Origin: Candidatus Thioglobus sp. NP1
Lineage (GTDB): Bacteria > Pseudomonadota > Gammaproteobacteria > PS1 > Pseudothioglobaceae
DNA: 64,000 nucleotides
Direction of reading: 5' to 3'
NCBI RefSeq assembly: GCF_003326015.1
Contig: NZ_CP023860.1
Location: 1,426,001-1,490,000, forward strand
A model generated the notes under the pieces. It made no database searches and was not told the DNA's origin. It saw only the letters and a list, made by a program, of their open reading frames with translations. Positions 17,492 to 27,230 of the stretch are shown here, one piece after another (the first letter of the stretch is position 1; each line of letters begins with the position of its first letter). Made by a program: the position numbers and the translations under genes.

Positions 17492-19075
17492 TTAATTTGC
17501 AACAAATATAAAGTAAATTTCTGGATCAAAGATAGCCTCATCAGGTGCTGCAGGTAATGGTGATGCTTTATAAACTGCTCTTTCTATTGAATTCATAAAT
17601 GCTGCAGCCTTATTACTATTTCCAACATTAGAATTTCTAACATTTACTGATAGAACCTTACCTTCCCTATCTTGAGTAACATATACTTCTGCCATCCATT
17701 CATCTTCTGGAGCTGAATATCTCCACACCGACCTAACTCTTGCAGCAATATTACTTACCCAGGCATTTTGAAGGATAGTTCGCTGATCAGCTATACGTGT
17801 TTCTCTTTCTAAGTCTTGCTCATCCTGAATGTCCTGAACAAGTGATCGTTTATATTGTTCTGTCTCATAGGCTAATTGCACAGCAGTTCTTTCAGCCTCA
17901 AGCTCATCTAATTTGATACGCTCTTCTTCAGTCAGTTTTTTAGCTATATCAGTTTGCTCTTCGGCCTCTTTAACCTTTTCTTCTTCAAGCTTAAGTTTTT
18001 CCTCTTCAAGCTTAAGCTTCTCTTCGGCCTCTTTAACCTTTTCTTCTTCAAGCTTAAGTTTTTCCTCTTCAAGCTTACGTTTTTCTGCAACCTCTTTTGC
18101 TTCTTTAACAGCTTCATTTGCTTTAATTTCTTCAGCTATACGCTTTTCCTCAGCCTCTTTAGCTTTGAGTTCTTCAGCTTTAGTTTTTGCTTCAGCCTCC
18201 TCAACTTCGAGTGCAGCCTCTTTAGCTAATATCTCTGCTTCTTTTGTTCTTTTTTCTTCTGCAATCCTTTTTAATTCTGCAAGTTTTGTTTTAACTTCTT
18301 CAGCCTTACGAACTGCCTCAGCAAGTTCTTTTTGCTTTTCAGCCTCTTTTACAAGAATTTCAGCTTCTTTAGTTTTAGCCTCTTCTGCCTTTCGTTTGGT
18401 TTCTGCCTCTTTCGCTTTTGTTTGCTCAACTTTTGTTTGAGTTTTAGCTTCTGCAATTTTCTTAGTAGCTTCTTTGGCCTCTAATTCAGCTTGTTTTGTT
18501 TTGGCCTCTTCTGATTTTCTCTGAATTTCTGCCATTACTTTTTTAGCCTTAGCTTTTAAGGCCTCTTGTTCAGCAACTTTCTGATCTTTTTTAGCAGTTT
18601 CAGAACGCTTTTCTTCATTCTTGATTTTTAGTTGTTTTTGTTTTTCTACATCTTTTAAACGATCTTGTTCTGCCTCAATTATTTCCATATCGATCATAAC
18701 AGCCTGGATTGGTGCAGCCTGAGATACTGCAGAACTCCTGTCAGGAGACTCCCAGCGCTCAACATTAGCATAAAGTAATGCAAAAAGAATAGCTGCATGC
18801 AAAGTAACAGCCACCCAAAAAGCTATTGGATGCTTTTTGGATATTCTGATCATTGGCTGCATCATTGTATGAATAAGGCCAAATATATAGACTACAAATT
18901 TTTTAAGATATTTATATATTAATTTGAAAATTTTGATAACAAGAAATTTAAATTTAGAAAACCTTGAAATCTCAGATTCACTTGATTTATCAAGTTTTTT
19001 TTGATCAGGAACCTCACTTGAATTTTTAGAGAACAACCCTCTAAAAAATTGAGCAATCTTTTTAAAAAAATTCAT
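17492..19075 (-). CDS. tolA: Cell envelope protein TolA, long N-terminal extension and repeat-rich helix
   Basis: Inner-membrane arm of the Tol-Pal system, which couples proton flow through TolQR to outer-membrane constriction at division. 527 residues. The transmembrane helix (about 84-103, VAVTLHAAILFALLYAN, with the conserved His) is preceded by about 80 residues including a hydrophobic, basic stretch (about 43-70); in the E. coli protein this part is only about a dozen residues. Domain II is a very long Ala/Glu/Lys helix (about 135-400), containing a 21-residue tandem repeat. Domain III (about 430-527) is TonB-like (RVRSVWRYSAPEDEWMAEVYV). tolB and pal do not follow; glyS does. Confidence 0.9.
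   Translation of the reverse strand: MNFFKKIAQFFRGLFSKNSSEVPDQKKLDKSSESEISRFSKFKFLVIKIFKLIYKYLKKFVVYIFGLIHTMMQPMIRISKKHPIAFWVAVTLHAAILFALLYANVERWESPDRSSAVSQAAPIQAVMIDMEIIEAEQDRLKDVEKQKQLKIKNEEKRSETAKKDQKVAEQEALKAKAKKVMAEIQRKSEEAKTKQAELEAKEATKKIAEAKTQTKVEQTKAKEAETKRKAEEAKTKEAEILVKEAEKQKELAEAVRKAEEVKTKLAELKRIAEEKRTKEAEILAKEAALEVEEAEAKTKAEELKAKEAEEKRIAEEIKANEAVKEAKEVAEKRKLEEEKLKLEEEKVKEAEEKLKLEEEKLKLEEEKVKEAEEQTDIAKKLTEEERIKLDELEAERTAVQLAYETEQYKRSLVQDIQDEQDLERETRIADQRTILQNAWVSNIAARVRSVWRYSAPEDEWMAEVYVTQDREGKVLSVNVRNSNVGNSNKAAAFMNSIERAVYKASPLPAAPDEAIFDPEIYFIFVAN
17961..18086. repeat. 63-bp tandem repeat, two copies, within tolA
   Basis: Copies 17961-18023 and 18024-18086 differ at three positions near the end. 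Each encodes a 21-residue Leu/Glu/Lys-rich segment (EEEKLKLEEEKVKEAEE type) of the TolA helix. Near identity suggests recent duplication and makes the helix length a candidate for strain variation. Confidence 0.9.
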
Positions 19076-19088
19076 AACTTAAAATTGA

Positions 19089-19541
19089 TTAATTAGGGTT
19101 TTCAGTCATAAAACCAACCTTATCAATCTTGCTGTATTGTTTCAATATAGCAATAATCTCTATGACTTTTTCATATTCAACTTTTTTATCACCTCTAACA
19201 AAAACCTGCATATCAGGAAAGATTTCTTTTCTTGCAAGAACTTGATTAATGGCTACATTTAATGACACAGGTTCTAGATCTTCAATTTCTTCAACGCCAG
19301 GACTTGTCATTGGATTAATAAAATAATTACCATCAACGTCTACTGAAATGATTGAAGGCTGTTGGTCTTGATAATCTACAACACTGGCAGGAGCACTTGG
19401 TAAATCAACTTCGACTCCTTGTTCAATAATTGGGGTAGTCATCATAAAGATCACCAGCAGAACAAGCATTACATCAATATACGGAACAATATTGATATCT
19501 GCATGAATATCTGGTCTTGAACGCTTTGGTAATTCAATCAT
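19089..19541 (-). CDS. tolR: Tol-Pal system protein TolR
   Basis: Inner-membrane partner of TolQ in the proton channel (ExbD/TolR family). 150 residues: short N-terminus with DIHADINIVPYIDVMLVLLV, where the membrane aspartate (YIDVML) is the proton-carrying residue, then the periplasmic domain ending in a KIDKVGFMTE motif. Overlaps tolQ by 4 bases and precedes tolA by 13. Confidence 0.95.
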   Translation of the reverse strand: MIELPKRSRPDIHADINIVPYIDVMLVLLVIFMMTTPIIEQGVEVDLPSAPASVVDYQDQQPSIISVDVDGNYFINPMTSPGVEEIEDLEPVSLNVAINQVLARKEIFPDMQVFVRGDKKVEYEKVIEIIAILKQYSKIDKVGFMTENPN

Positions 19542-20209
19542 TTTTGTCTTTGTAGAATCACAAATATTTCTTCAACAAATGCAGTGTACTTATTGCCTAT
19601 TTCCTCAACGTGAGAAACTAATCGGTTGTAGGCAATAGTTGCTGGAATAGCGGCAAATAATCCAAAAGCGGTTGCAATAAGAGCTTCTGCAATACCTGGT
19701 GCAACAATTGCTATAGTCGCTTGCTTGACTGAGGCAAGGCCAATGAAAGAGTGCATAATTCCCCAAACGGTTCCAAAGAGACCAATATAGGGACTCGATG
19801 AGGCAATCATCGCCAGTATTGATAGACTAGAATCTAGGCGATCAATCTCATTACTAGCTGAAGTATTCATAGATCTGTATGCTCTTTCTGAGTTCATAAT
19901 AAGAGCTTGACTTGAGGTAGACTTGGTATGAGTAAATTCTTTATAACCAGAACCAAATATATCTTCCATTGCGGTTCGATCAGAGGCAAGAGGAGGAAGA
20001 TTTTTATAGAGAACTGATAATTTTTCTTCTCTCTCAAAAACCTGGTGAAAGTTTTCAACATCATTAGATGCATCCAACAAAATCTTTTTCTTCGACATTA
20101 TTACTGTCCAAGAGTATATCGACATTAAAACCAATATTACCATCACCAGTTGAACAACTAGTCCTGCACTAAATATTAGACCAACGATTGATAAACTACT
20201 TTCTTCCAT
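19538..20209 (-). CDS. tolQ: Tol-Pal system protein TolQ
   Basis: Three-helix membrane protein of the ExbB/TolQ family that forms the proton-driven motor with TolR. 223 residues; N-terminal helix (about 8-32), then a cytoplasmic loop, then two helices containing YIGLFGTVWGIMHSFIGL and PGIAEALIATAFGLFAAIPA, the conserved channel-lining segments. Overlaps ybgC by 14 bases and tolR by 4, so the order ybgC-tolQ-tolR-tolA is strictly coupled. Confidence 0.95.
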   Translation of the reverse strand: MEESSLSIVGLIFSAGLVVQLVMVILVLMSIYSWTVIMSKKKILLDASNDVENFHQVFEREEKLSVLYKNLPPLASDRTAMEDIFGSGYKEFTHTKSTSSQALIMNSERAYRSMNTSASNEIDRLDSSLSILAMIASSSPYIGLFGTVWGIMHSFIGLASVKQATIAIVAPGIAEALIATAFGLFAAIPATIAYNRLVSHVEEIGNKYTAFVEEIFVILQRQK

Positions 20210-20600
20210 TTAGTTTCTCCAAGATTTCTTGCGGTAATGCGCAAGGTTTTAAGTTATTATTAAATACAGAAACTACCTTAACTATGGCATTAAATAATAC
20301 CGTACTTTTGTCTATATTCACTATTTTCTGAGTAAAAATAAGGCTTGCATGATTTACTTTTTCAATAACTGTCTCAACTTCTATTAAGTCATCAAGAAAG
20401 GCAGGTGATAAATAATTAGCTTCAACAGACTTGACTATAAAAACCATCCCATAATTCTCTAAAAGATTAATTTGTTCAAAACCTAATTCACGAAGATATT
20501 CAGTTCTAGCTCGCTCAACATACTTTAAATAATTAGCATAATAAACAACTCCTCCAGCATCAGTATCTTCATAATAGACCCTGACAGTTAGATTGCTCAT
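20196..20600 (-). CDS. ybgC: Tol-Pal associated acyl-CoA thioesterase YbgC
   Basis: Hotdog-fold thioesterase acting on acyl-CoA or acyl-ACP, found next to tol genes in many gammaproteobacteria. 134 residues; catalytic aspartate in [19 protein letters not shown] near residues 9-27. Overlaps ruvB by 4 bases and tolQ by 14. Physiological substrate remains unclear in the family. Confidence 0.93.
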   Translation of the reverse strand: MSNLTVRVYYEDTDAGGVVYYANYLKYVERARTEYLRELGFEQINLLENYGMVFIVKSVEANYLSPAFLDDLIEVETVIEKVNHASLIFTQKIVNIDKSTVLFNAIVKVVSVFNNNLKPCALPQEILEKLNGRK

Positions 20601-21625
20601 TTTCCGAATAAATCTTGACTCTGATTCACTCTAACTTCACCCAAATGGGAGAATGCTAAATCTGTGGCAATCCTTCCTCGAGGTGTTCTCATAATAAAAC
20701 CTTGTTGCAGTAGGTAAGGCTCAATCATATCCTCTAAGGTAAGTCTTTCCTCACCAAGCGCTGTTGCTAAAGTATCTAAACCAACCGGACCAGCTGCAAA
20801 TTTATTAATAATTAAACTTAAGTAATCCCTATCAAGCTGCTCTAAACCAGCTTCATCTACTTTTAAGGCCTCAAGCGCTTCTTTAGCAATTAATTTATCT
20901 ATAACACCATTATTTTTAACATCCGCAAAATCGCGAACTCTTCTCAAGAGTCTGTTAGCAATTCTAGGAGTACCTCTTGATCTTTTAGAAATTTCTTCAG
21001 AACCCTCTTTTTCAATTTTAATAGCCAAAATTGAGGCTGATCTTTCAATGATCTCTTGGAGCTCTTTCAAATTGTAAAAAGATAGACGGTGAACTATCCC
21101 AAACCTATCCCTTAGAGGCGAGGTCAGCATTCCTGCGCGAGTTGTTGCACCGATTAGGGTGAATGGAGGTAATTCTAATTGAACTGAGTGCGCTGCAACA
21201 CCCTCACCAACTAAAATATCAAGCTTAAAATCCTCAAGAGCTGGATATAGAATTTCCTCAACTACAGGATTCAGTCTATGAATTTCATCAATAAAAAGTA
21301 TGTCAAAAGGCTCTAGTTTAGTTAGAATTGCTGCCAAGTCTCCAGATCGTTCAAGAACAGGTCCAGACGTTTGTTTAATTCCAGCATTCATTTGGTTTGC
21401 AATGACATTTGCCAGCGTGGTTTTACCAAGGCCTGGTGGACCATATATTAAGCAATGATCAAGTACATCCCCACGTGATTTTGCAGCTTGAATAAATAAG
21501 GACATTTGTGACTTAATATCTTCCTGACCGATATACTCATCAAATGTATTTGGTCTAACCGAGGCAACCTTTAAATCTTCATTATTTTGGCTTTCTCCAC
21601 CAACTAGGCTATCCTCTTCAATCAT
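20597..21625 (-). CDS. ruvB: Holliday junction helicase motor RuvB
   Basis: Hexameric AAA+ ATPase that drives branch migration with RuvA. 342 residues. Walker [13 protein letters not shown], Walker B FIDEIHRL, sensor GATTRAG, arginine finger region LRDRFGI, and the C-terminal winged helix ([17 protein letters not shown]) are all present. First gene of the minus-strand run that continues ybgC-tolQRA-glyS-dtd-yffB. Confidence 0.97.
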   Translation of the reverse strand: MIEEDSLVGGESQNNEDLKVASVRPNTFDEYIGQEDIKSQMSLFIQAAKSRGDVLDHCLIYGPPGLGKTTLANVIANQMNAGIKQTSGPVLERSGDLAAILTKLEPFDILFIDEIHRLNPVVEEILYPALEDFKLDILVGEGVAAHSVQLELPPFTLIGATTRAGMLTSPLRDRFGIVHRLSFYNLKELQEIIERSASILAIKIEKEGSEEISKRSRGTPRIANRLLRRVRDFADVKNNGVIDKLIAKEALEALKVDEAGLEQLDRDYLSLIINKFAAGPVGLDTLATALGEERLTLEDMIEPYLLQQGFIMRTPRGRIATDLAFSHLGEVRVNQSQDLFGK

Positions 21626-21786
21626 AAAAAAAATTAGTAGTAAATTATTAACTTTATTTTAGACCAATAGGCTGTTGGAATTATTAATAATATAAAACTA
21701 TCAATATTTCAAAAAAAATTTTATCATTTGATGAACTTATTTGACACTGTATAATGTATCGGAATAATTTATTATGATTTTTTTAA
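21626..21786. promoter_or_regulatory. Divergent ruvB/hemA promoter region
   Basis: 161 bases. For hemA, an exact TTGACA at 21741-21746 is followed after 16 bases by AATAAT (21763-21768), giving a start near 21775 and an unusually short leader before the ATG at 21787, which has no Shine-Dalgarno sequence. The run of A/T near 21626-21720 must serve ruvB, but no clear hexamers were found there. Confidence 0.4.
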
Positions 21787-23055
21787 ATGTCAAATATTGC
21801 AATATTGAGTGTAAATCATCAGCTTGCTCCTGTAGCTATTAGAGAAAGAGTTGCGTTTGCTAAAAGTGAGCTAGCACCAGCTATTTCCTCTCTAATGTTG
21901 TTCAAAGAAATTACTGGCTGTGTTATTTTTTCTACGTGTAATCGTTCAGAAATATATGTAACTCATAATTCTAAAAACATTCGTACAGTTCTAACCAAAT
22001 TTCTAGCTACTAGTCATGATTTTGAATACGATTCATTACTGCAATACATATCTTTCTATGAAGACAATGATGCCATAAATCATATTTGTAATGTTGCATG
22101 TGGGATTGACTCATTGGTTTTAGGTGAGCCTCAAATTTTTGGGCAACTTAAAGACGCTTATCAGTTCTCAAAAACCCAAAATGCTTTAGACAAAATTCTT
22201 GAAAAACTTTTTCAGCATGCATTTAAAACTGCAAAGAAAGTTCGAACTGATACTAACTTAGGCTCATCACCAGTTTCTGTTGCCTATTGTGCAGTGAAAC
22301 TTAGTGAAAAAATATTTACTGATTTATCAACACAAACAGCTTTATTAATTGGTACTGGAGAAATGATTGAGCTAAGTGCTAAACATCTTTCAAAGAGAGG
22401 TGTTAAAAGCATGATTTTTGCTAATAGAACTTTAGAAAATGCCCAGTCTATTGCAAATATGTATGATGCAGAAGCCATTACACTTAAGAGTCTATCAGAG
22501 CATCTTTACCGAGCTGATATTGTGATCTCTTCTACTGCTGCTCCAATACCAATTATTGGAAAAGGTCTTATTGAAACAGTTCTTATTCATAGGAAGCATC
22601 AACCAATGCTCTTAATAGATTTAGCAATTCCTAGGGATATTGAGCCTGAGGCAAATCAATTAGAGGATGTTTTTCTATACACAGTTGATGATTTACAACA
22701 AGTTGCTGATAGTAATTTAGAAGAAAGAATTAAAGAAAAAGATATAGCTCAAAAAATTATCCAAAATCAAAGCTTAGATTTTATCAATTGGTTGAATAAT
22801 GTACCAAACGAAGAAGTCATTAAAAATTACCGTAGTCAAGCAAACTTAATTAAAGATGAGCTTTTACAAATTGCCCTACGTAAACTTGAGTCTGGCTCTA
22901 ATCCTGATCTAGTAGTTGAAGAGCTTGCAGATAAACTGACCAATAAATTACTTCATAAAACTTTTCAAGATATTAAAAAATCTAAAAATAATCAACTAGA
23001 ACCTTCAAAATTTAAAGATAAAGACAAAAAAAAATCATCCAATATTAGTAGTTAA
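21787..23055 (+). CDS. hemA: Glutamyl-tRNA reductase
   Basis: First committed step of C5 haem synthesis: NADPH reduction of glutamyl-tRNA to glutamate-1-semialdehyde. 422 residues. Catalytic C51 in [11 protein letters not shown], substrate motif [16 protein letters not shown], and NADPH domain with [15 protein letters not shown] are intact; the C-terminal dimerisation helices end in a lysine-rich tail. Its TAA overlaps the prfA ATG by one base, the conserved hemA-prfA pairing of gammaproteobacteria. Confidence 0.96.
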   Translation: MSNIAILSVNHQLAPVAIRERVAFAKSELAPAISSLMLFKEITGCVIFSTCNRSEIYVTHNSKNIRTVLTKFLATSHDFEYDSLLQYISFYEDNDAINHICNVACGIDSLVLGEPQIFGQLKDAYQFSKTQNALDKILEKLFQHAFKTAKKVRTDTNLGSSPVSVAYCAVKLSEKIFTDLSTQTALLIGTGEMIELSAKHLSKRGVKSMIFANRTLENAQSIANMYDAEAITLKSLSEHLYRADIVISSTAAPIPIIGKGLIETVLIHRKHQPMLLIDLAIPRDIEPEANQLEDVFLYTVDDLQQVADSNLEERIKEKDIAQKIIQNQSLDFINWLNNVPNEEVIKNYRSQANLIKDELLQIALRKLESGSNPDLVVEELADKLTNKLLHKTFQDIKKSKNNQLEPSKFKDKDKKKSSNISS

Positions 23056-24143
23056 TGAATCAATCAATACTTACTAAATTAGAGCAATTATCCATGCGCC
23101 TTGAAGAAATCAATGCGTTACTTTCTGAACAATCTGTTGCTAGTGATCAAAATAGATTCAGAGAACTTTCTATAGAGCATTCGCAGTTAAGTCCAGTTAA
23201 TGATAAATATAATGAGTATTTATCAACATCGAGAGATATTGAGGCTGCAACAAAACTTCTAGATGAAGAAGATAAAGACATTAAAGAAATGGCTGAAGAA
23301 GAAATCACTACAGGCCAAAACAGATTAAATGAATTAGAATTAGAATTAAAGAAATCACTTCTTCCAAAAGATCCAAATGATTCTCGAGATATTATTATTG
23401 AAATTCGAGCAGGAACAGGTGGAGATGAGGCTAGTATATTTTCAGGAGATCTTTATAGAATGTATACTCGATATGTAGAGAAATCAAAGTGGCAAATTGA
23501 GGTGTTAAGTTCAAATCTGGGAGAACATGGAGGATTCAAAGAAATTATTGCAAGAATCTCTGGTTCAAATGTCTATTCAAAACTTAAATTTGAATCTGGA
23601 GCACATAGAGTTCAAAGAGTTCCTGAAACTGAGTCACAAGGGAGAGTTCATACTTCGGCCTGTACAGTAGCTGTGATGCCTGAGGTTTCGAGCATTGAGG
23701 AAGTTGATATTAATATGAATGATGTTAGGGTTGATACTTTTAGAGCCTCTGGTGCAGGAGGACAACATGTAAATAAAACAGATTCAGCAGTGAGAGTTAC
23801 TCATTTACCTACTGGAACAGTAGTAGAGTGCCAAGATGGTCGATCGCAACATAAAAATAAAGCCCAAGCTTTATCTGTTCTTGCATCTAGAATCCTTGAT
23901 GTTCAACAACAAGAGCAACAGCAAGAACAAGCCTCGCAGAGGAGAGAGCTAGTCGGAAGTGGGGATCGTTCTCAGAGAATAAGAACTTATAATTACCCTC
24001 AAGGAAGAGTAACTGAGCATCGAATTAATTTAACACTTTACAAGCTTAGTGAAGTTATGGAAGGAGACTTAGAGTCAATAATTGATCCACTAATACTTGA
24101 ACAACAAACAAATCAACTAACAGAACTTAACGAAAATCTTTGA
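23055..24143 (+). CDS. prfA: Peptide chain release factor 1
   Basis: Recognises UAA and UAG and triggers peptide release. 362 residues. The catalytic GGQ is at 235-237 ([10 protein letters not shown]) and the codon-reading PxT tripeptide appears as P190-E191-T192 (VPETESQGR), where most relatives have PAT or PVT. N-terminal coiled domain and the AGTGGDEAS signature are normal. The methyltransferase gene prmC, which often follows, is not here; the next gene is convergent znuB at zero spacing. Confidence 0.97.
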   Translation: MNQSILTKLEQLSMRLEEINALLSEQSVASDQNRFRELSIEHSQLSPVNDKYNEYLSTSRDIEAATKLLDEEDKDIKEMAEEEITTGQNRLNELELELKKSLLPKDPNDSRDIIIEIRAGTGGDEASIFSGDLYRMYTRYVEKSKWQIEVLSSNLGEHGGFKEIIARISGSNVYSKLKFESGAHRVQRVPETESQGRVHTSACTVAVMPEVSSIEEVDINMNDVRVDTFRASGAGGQHVNKTDSAVRVTHLPTGTVVECQDGRSQHKNKAQALSVLASRILDVQQQEQQQEQASQRRELVGSGDRSQRIRTYNYPQGRVTEHRINLTLYKLSEVMEGDLESIIDPLILEQQTNQLTELNENL

Positions 24144-24929
24144 TCACTTCTTACTTGGAATTAACTGCCCAGTAAAAAATAAAGCACCTAAGGTAATTAC
24201 AATTGCTGGTCCAGTAGCAACGTCAAATACCATTGAAATATAGAGTCCTAGTAATACAGATGCAACAGAAACGATTATTGAACTAATAATCATCCTAACA
24301 GGCGAACTTGAAAATAGGCGAGCAATTGCTGGCGGGATAATAAGAAGTGAAGTAATCAGTAAAACTCCTACTATCTGAACTGAAACAGATACTGCAAGAG
24401 CTATAAGCAACATAAATAATAACTCATAAAAAATCTTATTAATACCTTCAGCTTTAGCTAATTCTTCGTTTAAAGTAAGGAGCAATAATTTTTTCCAGTT
24501 CACAACTAACAAAAAAATAACAATAAACATTACAAAAAATATCCAATATATATCGCTTGTTGTAATTGAAAGTATATCTCCAAATAAATAAGAAAAATAG
24601 TCCGTATTCTGATCCCCTATAAAGCCCAGCACAACAATTCCTAATGATAATGAGACATGCGAGAAGATTCCTAAAACAGCATCACTCGACCAAAAATCTT
24701 TTTGCTGCAAGATGACTATTAGTATTGAAAATAAAGCACCAACTAAAACTAATCCAAAATTAATTCCTAATCCAGTTGCTAAGCCTAAGGCTACTCCAAG
24801 TAAAGCACTATGTGAAATTGAATCAGAGAAATAAGATAATCGCTTCCAGATGACAAAACACCCAAGCGAGCCAGCAATTACAGATACCCCAAATGAGGCC
24901 AGTAAAGCTCTATAAATAAAATCTTCCAT
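24144..24929 (-). CDS. znuB: Zinc ABC transporter permease
   Basis: Membrane subunit of a zinc (or manganese) uptake ABC transporter of the ZnuB/MntB family. 261 residues with about seven to eight hydrophobic helices; SDSISHSALLGVALG near the N-terminus and LLITSLLIIPPAIARL are the family signatures. It follows fur by 26 bases on the same strand, so it is likely co-transcribed with it. The ATPase (znuC) and binding protein (znuA) are not in the window, which is unusual since the three usually form a unit. Confidence 0.9.
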   Translation of the reverse strand: MEDFIYRALLASFGVSVIAGSLGCFVIWKRLSYFSDSISHSALLGVALGLATGLGINFGLVLVGALFSILIVILQQKDFWSSDAVLGIFSHVSLSLGIVVLGFIGDQNTDYFSYLFGDILSITTSDIYWIFFVMFIVIFLLVVNWKKLLLLTLNEELAKAEGINKIFYELLFMLLIALAVSVSVQIVGVLLITSLLIIPPAIARLFSSSPVRMIISSIIVSVASVLLGLYISMVFDVATGPAIVITLGALFFTGQLIPSKK

Positions 24930-24955
24930 ATCTTATTAAAACCCTATTGAGTTAA

Positions 24956-25360
24956 TTAACAATCGTTACATAACCCATAAAGGTAAAGAGAATGATCTGT
25001 TAACTCAAAGCCGTGTTTTTTTGCAATCTGTTCTTGATGTTGCTCAATAACATCATCTTGAAATTCAATAATTTTATTACATTTAACACATACCAGATGG
25101 TCGTGATGTTCAACTCCACACAACTCAAAAACAGCCTGATTATTTTCAAAGTTTAATTTATTAACAATGCCTGACTCTTCAAATTGAGATAGGACTCGGT
25201 AGATTGTTGCAACACCAACCTCTTCATTTTGGTCAATAAGTGCTCGATAAATATCTTCTGCACTCAAATGATGGTTTGGGGATTTTTCTAAAACCTCTAA
25301 AATCTTTAGCCTTGGTAAAGTAACTTTAAGTCCAGCACTTTTTAAATCTTCTGCATCCAT
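24956..25360 (-). CDS. fur: Ferric uptake regulator Fur
   Basis: Iron-responsive repressor. 134 residues beginning GLKVTLPRLKILEVLE as canonical Fur, with the DNA-reading helix ATIYRVLSQFEESGIV, regulatory-metal histidines (HHLSAED, HHDHLVC), the structural CxxC (CVKC) and a second C-terminal CxxC (CNDC). Closer to Fur than to Zur despite the zinc permease downstream. Divergent from bamE over 53 bases, the omlA/fur arrangement known from Pseudomonas and Xanthomonas. Candidate target in this window: the operator near 12.39 kb. Confidence 0.93.
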   Translation of the reverse strand: MDAEDLKSAGLKVTLPRLKILEVLEKSPNHHLSAEDIYRALIDQNEEVGVATIYRVLSQFEESGIVNKLNFENNQAVFELCGVEHHDHLVCVKCNKIIEFQDDVIEQHQEQIAKKHGFELTDHSLYLYGLCNDC

Positions 25361-25413
25361 TTAAAAATCCTTAAGGTAAAATCTTATCTTTATTTTATAT
25401 GTTTTAACTTCGG

Positions 25414-25854
25414 ATGAGAAGATTTACTTTTATTCTAATAACTATTGTTTTTTTAAGTGGGTGTTCAAACTCACTTCCAAAGGCTCCTGAGTTGCCTAAA
25501 CTCCCAAAATTCTCAATGCCTGAGCTTCCTAAAATGCCTAAACTATCTTTACCAAGCTGGGCTAAACCTAAGATACCATCGATAGAAACCTACAAACCAT
25601 CAATATCTCAAGGATCGGTTCTTAATATTGAGGATGTTAACAAACTCAGATTAGGTATAAATAAAACTGATGTCATAAATTTAATCGGGTCTCCAAGTAT
25701 TAGTGACCCTTTCCATCAGTATCAATGGGATTATATTAATTATTCAACTAATGATCGTGGTGAAAAAATTTATTACCGTTTGAGGCTAGTTTTTAGTGGT
25801 AATATTTTATCTGAAATAGACAAAAGTGAATTAGAACAACTCATAAATAAATAG
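25414..25854 (+). CDS. bamE: Outer membrane assembly lipoprotein BamE
   Basis: Lipoprotein of the BAM complex that inserts outer-membrane barrels. 146 residues. Signal peptide with lipobox LSGC (C17), then a Pro/Lys repeat linker (about 21-55, LPK/MPK units) and the SmpA/OmlA domain (LRLGINKTDVINLIGSPSI ... WDYINYST). The linker between lipid anchor and domain is longer than in E. coli BamE. Divergent from fur. Confidence 0.9.
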   Translation: MRRFTFILITIVFLSGCSNSLPKAPELPKLPKFSMPELPKMPKLSLPSWAKPKIPSIETYKPSISQGSVLNIEDVNKLRLGINKTDVINLIGSPSISDPFHQYQWDYINYSTNDRGEKIYYRLRLVFSGNILSEIDKSELEQLINK

Positions 25855-25931
25855 TTAAGTTTCTTTTAGAATTTTAAGTTTGCTTTTCAGATTATTTCGC
25901 CTTTATAAGACTTATCCTCTAAAATAGTGTT

Positions 25932-26534
25932 ATGTCTAATCTAATCATTAATAACCTGAGTTGTATAAGGGGCTATAACCAACTCTTTACAGATCTTTCT
26001 TTTGAGCTCAGACCTGGTGAGATACTAAAGATTTCTGGAACTAACGGGACTGGAAAAACTTCATTATTAAAGATAATCGCTGGCCTAAATTCGGCTGAAT
26101 CAGGCTCTATTTTCTTTAAGAATTATGATATTAATGATATTAATAATAAGCTTGATATTTTTTATCTTGGGCATCTAAATGCCCTTAGTCCTGAACTTAG
26201 TTGTATTGAAAATCTTAACTTTCTTTTAGAACTTGGGACTGAAAATTTTAATTCTAGCTATGTAGATGCGCTATCAATGGTTGGATTGAATAATTATGAA
26301 AATGAACTTGTAGCAAATCTATCAGCTGGTCAAAAACGCAGAGTGGCCTTGGCTGCACTTTTTATTACTCCGTCAAAATTATGGCTACTTGATGAGCCTT
26401 TTACATCTCTTGATTCCAAAGGAATAGAGATTGTTGAAAATCAAATAAAAAAACACCGTGATAGTGGTGGGCTTTGTATCTTAACCACTCATCAAGTATG
26501 TAATATCACAAACCTAAGGGAACTTAATTTGTGA
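25932..26534 (+). CDS. ccmA: Cytochrome c maturation ATPase CcmA
   Basis: ATP-binding subunit of the CcmABCD system that releases haem-loaded CcmE during cytochrome c biogenesis. 200 residues. Walker A ISGTNGTGKTSLL, signature LSAGQKRRVALAAL (the LSAGQ form typical of CcmA) and Walker B LWLLDEPFTSLD. Overlaps ccmB by 4 bases. Only ccmA and ccmB are here; ccmC-ccmI must be elsewhere. Confidence 0.93.
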   Translation: MSNLIINNLSCIRGYNQLFTDLSFELRPGEILKISGTNGTGKTSLLKIIAGLNSAESGSIFFKNYDINDINNKLDIFYLGHLNALSPELSCIENLNFLLELGTENFNSSYVDALSMVGLNNYENELVANLSAGQKRRVALAALFITPSKLWLLDEPFTSLDSKGIEIVENQIKKHRDSGGLCILTTHQVCNITNLRELNL

Positions 26535-27196
26535 ACATTTTTATAAAAACTCTTAAGAGAGACTTAAAGATGGCGCTTCGGAATCCCTCAAGTTTTCTTA
26601 ATCCACTATTATTTTTTGTTATTTCCATTTCTTTATTCCCAATAGCTATTAGTCCAGAATCTCAAACTTTATCTAATATTGCTCCAGGAATTATTTGGGT
26701 AACTGTAATGCTCTCTGCACTTCTTTCCCTTAATACATTATTTCACTTTGACTATGAAAATGGTATTCTTGAACAGATGGTAATTTCTCATCATTCATTA
26801 GCATTAATTCTTCTCGCTAAGACAGCTGCTCATTGGATTCTTACTGGACTTCCAATAATATTACTTTCACCACTTGTTGGTACAGTGCTTTTTCTAGACT
26901 ATGAAAGTATCTTAATTCTTATGCTTACATTGCTAATAGCAACTCCTTGTCTAAGCTTAATAGGAGCGATAGGTGCTTCTTTAATTGTTGGCATTAAAAA
27001 CTCTGGAATGCTTTTATCGTTATTAGTTCTCCCTTTATATGTTCCTATATTAATTTTTGGAACAAGTGCAGTCTCTCAGACACAATTTAACCTACCAATT
27101 AATGGTCAAATCTATTTTCTAAGCTTTATGCTTGTACTAAGCTTAATAACAGCACCATTTATAAGTGCATATTCACTGAGGATAAGCATCGAATAG
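26531..27196 (+). CDS. ccmB: Cytochrome c maturation permease CcmB
   Basis: Six-helix membrane partner of CcmA. 221 residues; starts with the short amphipathic FIKTLKRDLKMALRNPSSFLNPLLFF, followed by GIIWVTVMLSALLSLNTLF, LVVLPL-like and APFISAYSLRI segments typical of CcmB. GTG start overlapping the ccmA TGA (GTGA). Followed by the metK riboswitch region. Confidence 0.92.
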   Translation: MNIFIKTLKRDLKMALRNPSSFLNPLLFFVISISLFPIAISPESQTLSNIAPGIIWVTVMLSALLSLNTLFHFDYENGILEQMVISHHSLALILLAKTAAHWILTGLPIILLSPLVGTVLFLDYESILILMLTLLIATPCLSLIGAIGASLIVGIKNSGMLLSLLVLPLYVPILIFGTSAVSQTQFNLPINGQIYFLSFMLVLSLITAPFISAYSLRISIE

Positions 27197-27230
27197 AGTT
27201 CACATTTTTAAATAAATGTTTATAATAACT

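Noticed and set aside
17913-18440. Long serine-rich open frame antisense to tolA
   Set aside because: It is the mirror of the Glu/Lys/Ala repeat codons of TolA; no ribosome site and a repetitive low-complexity product.
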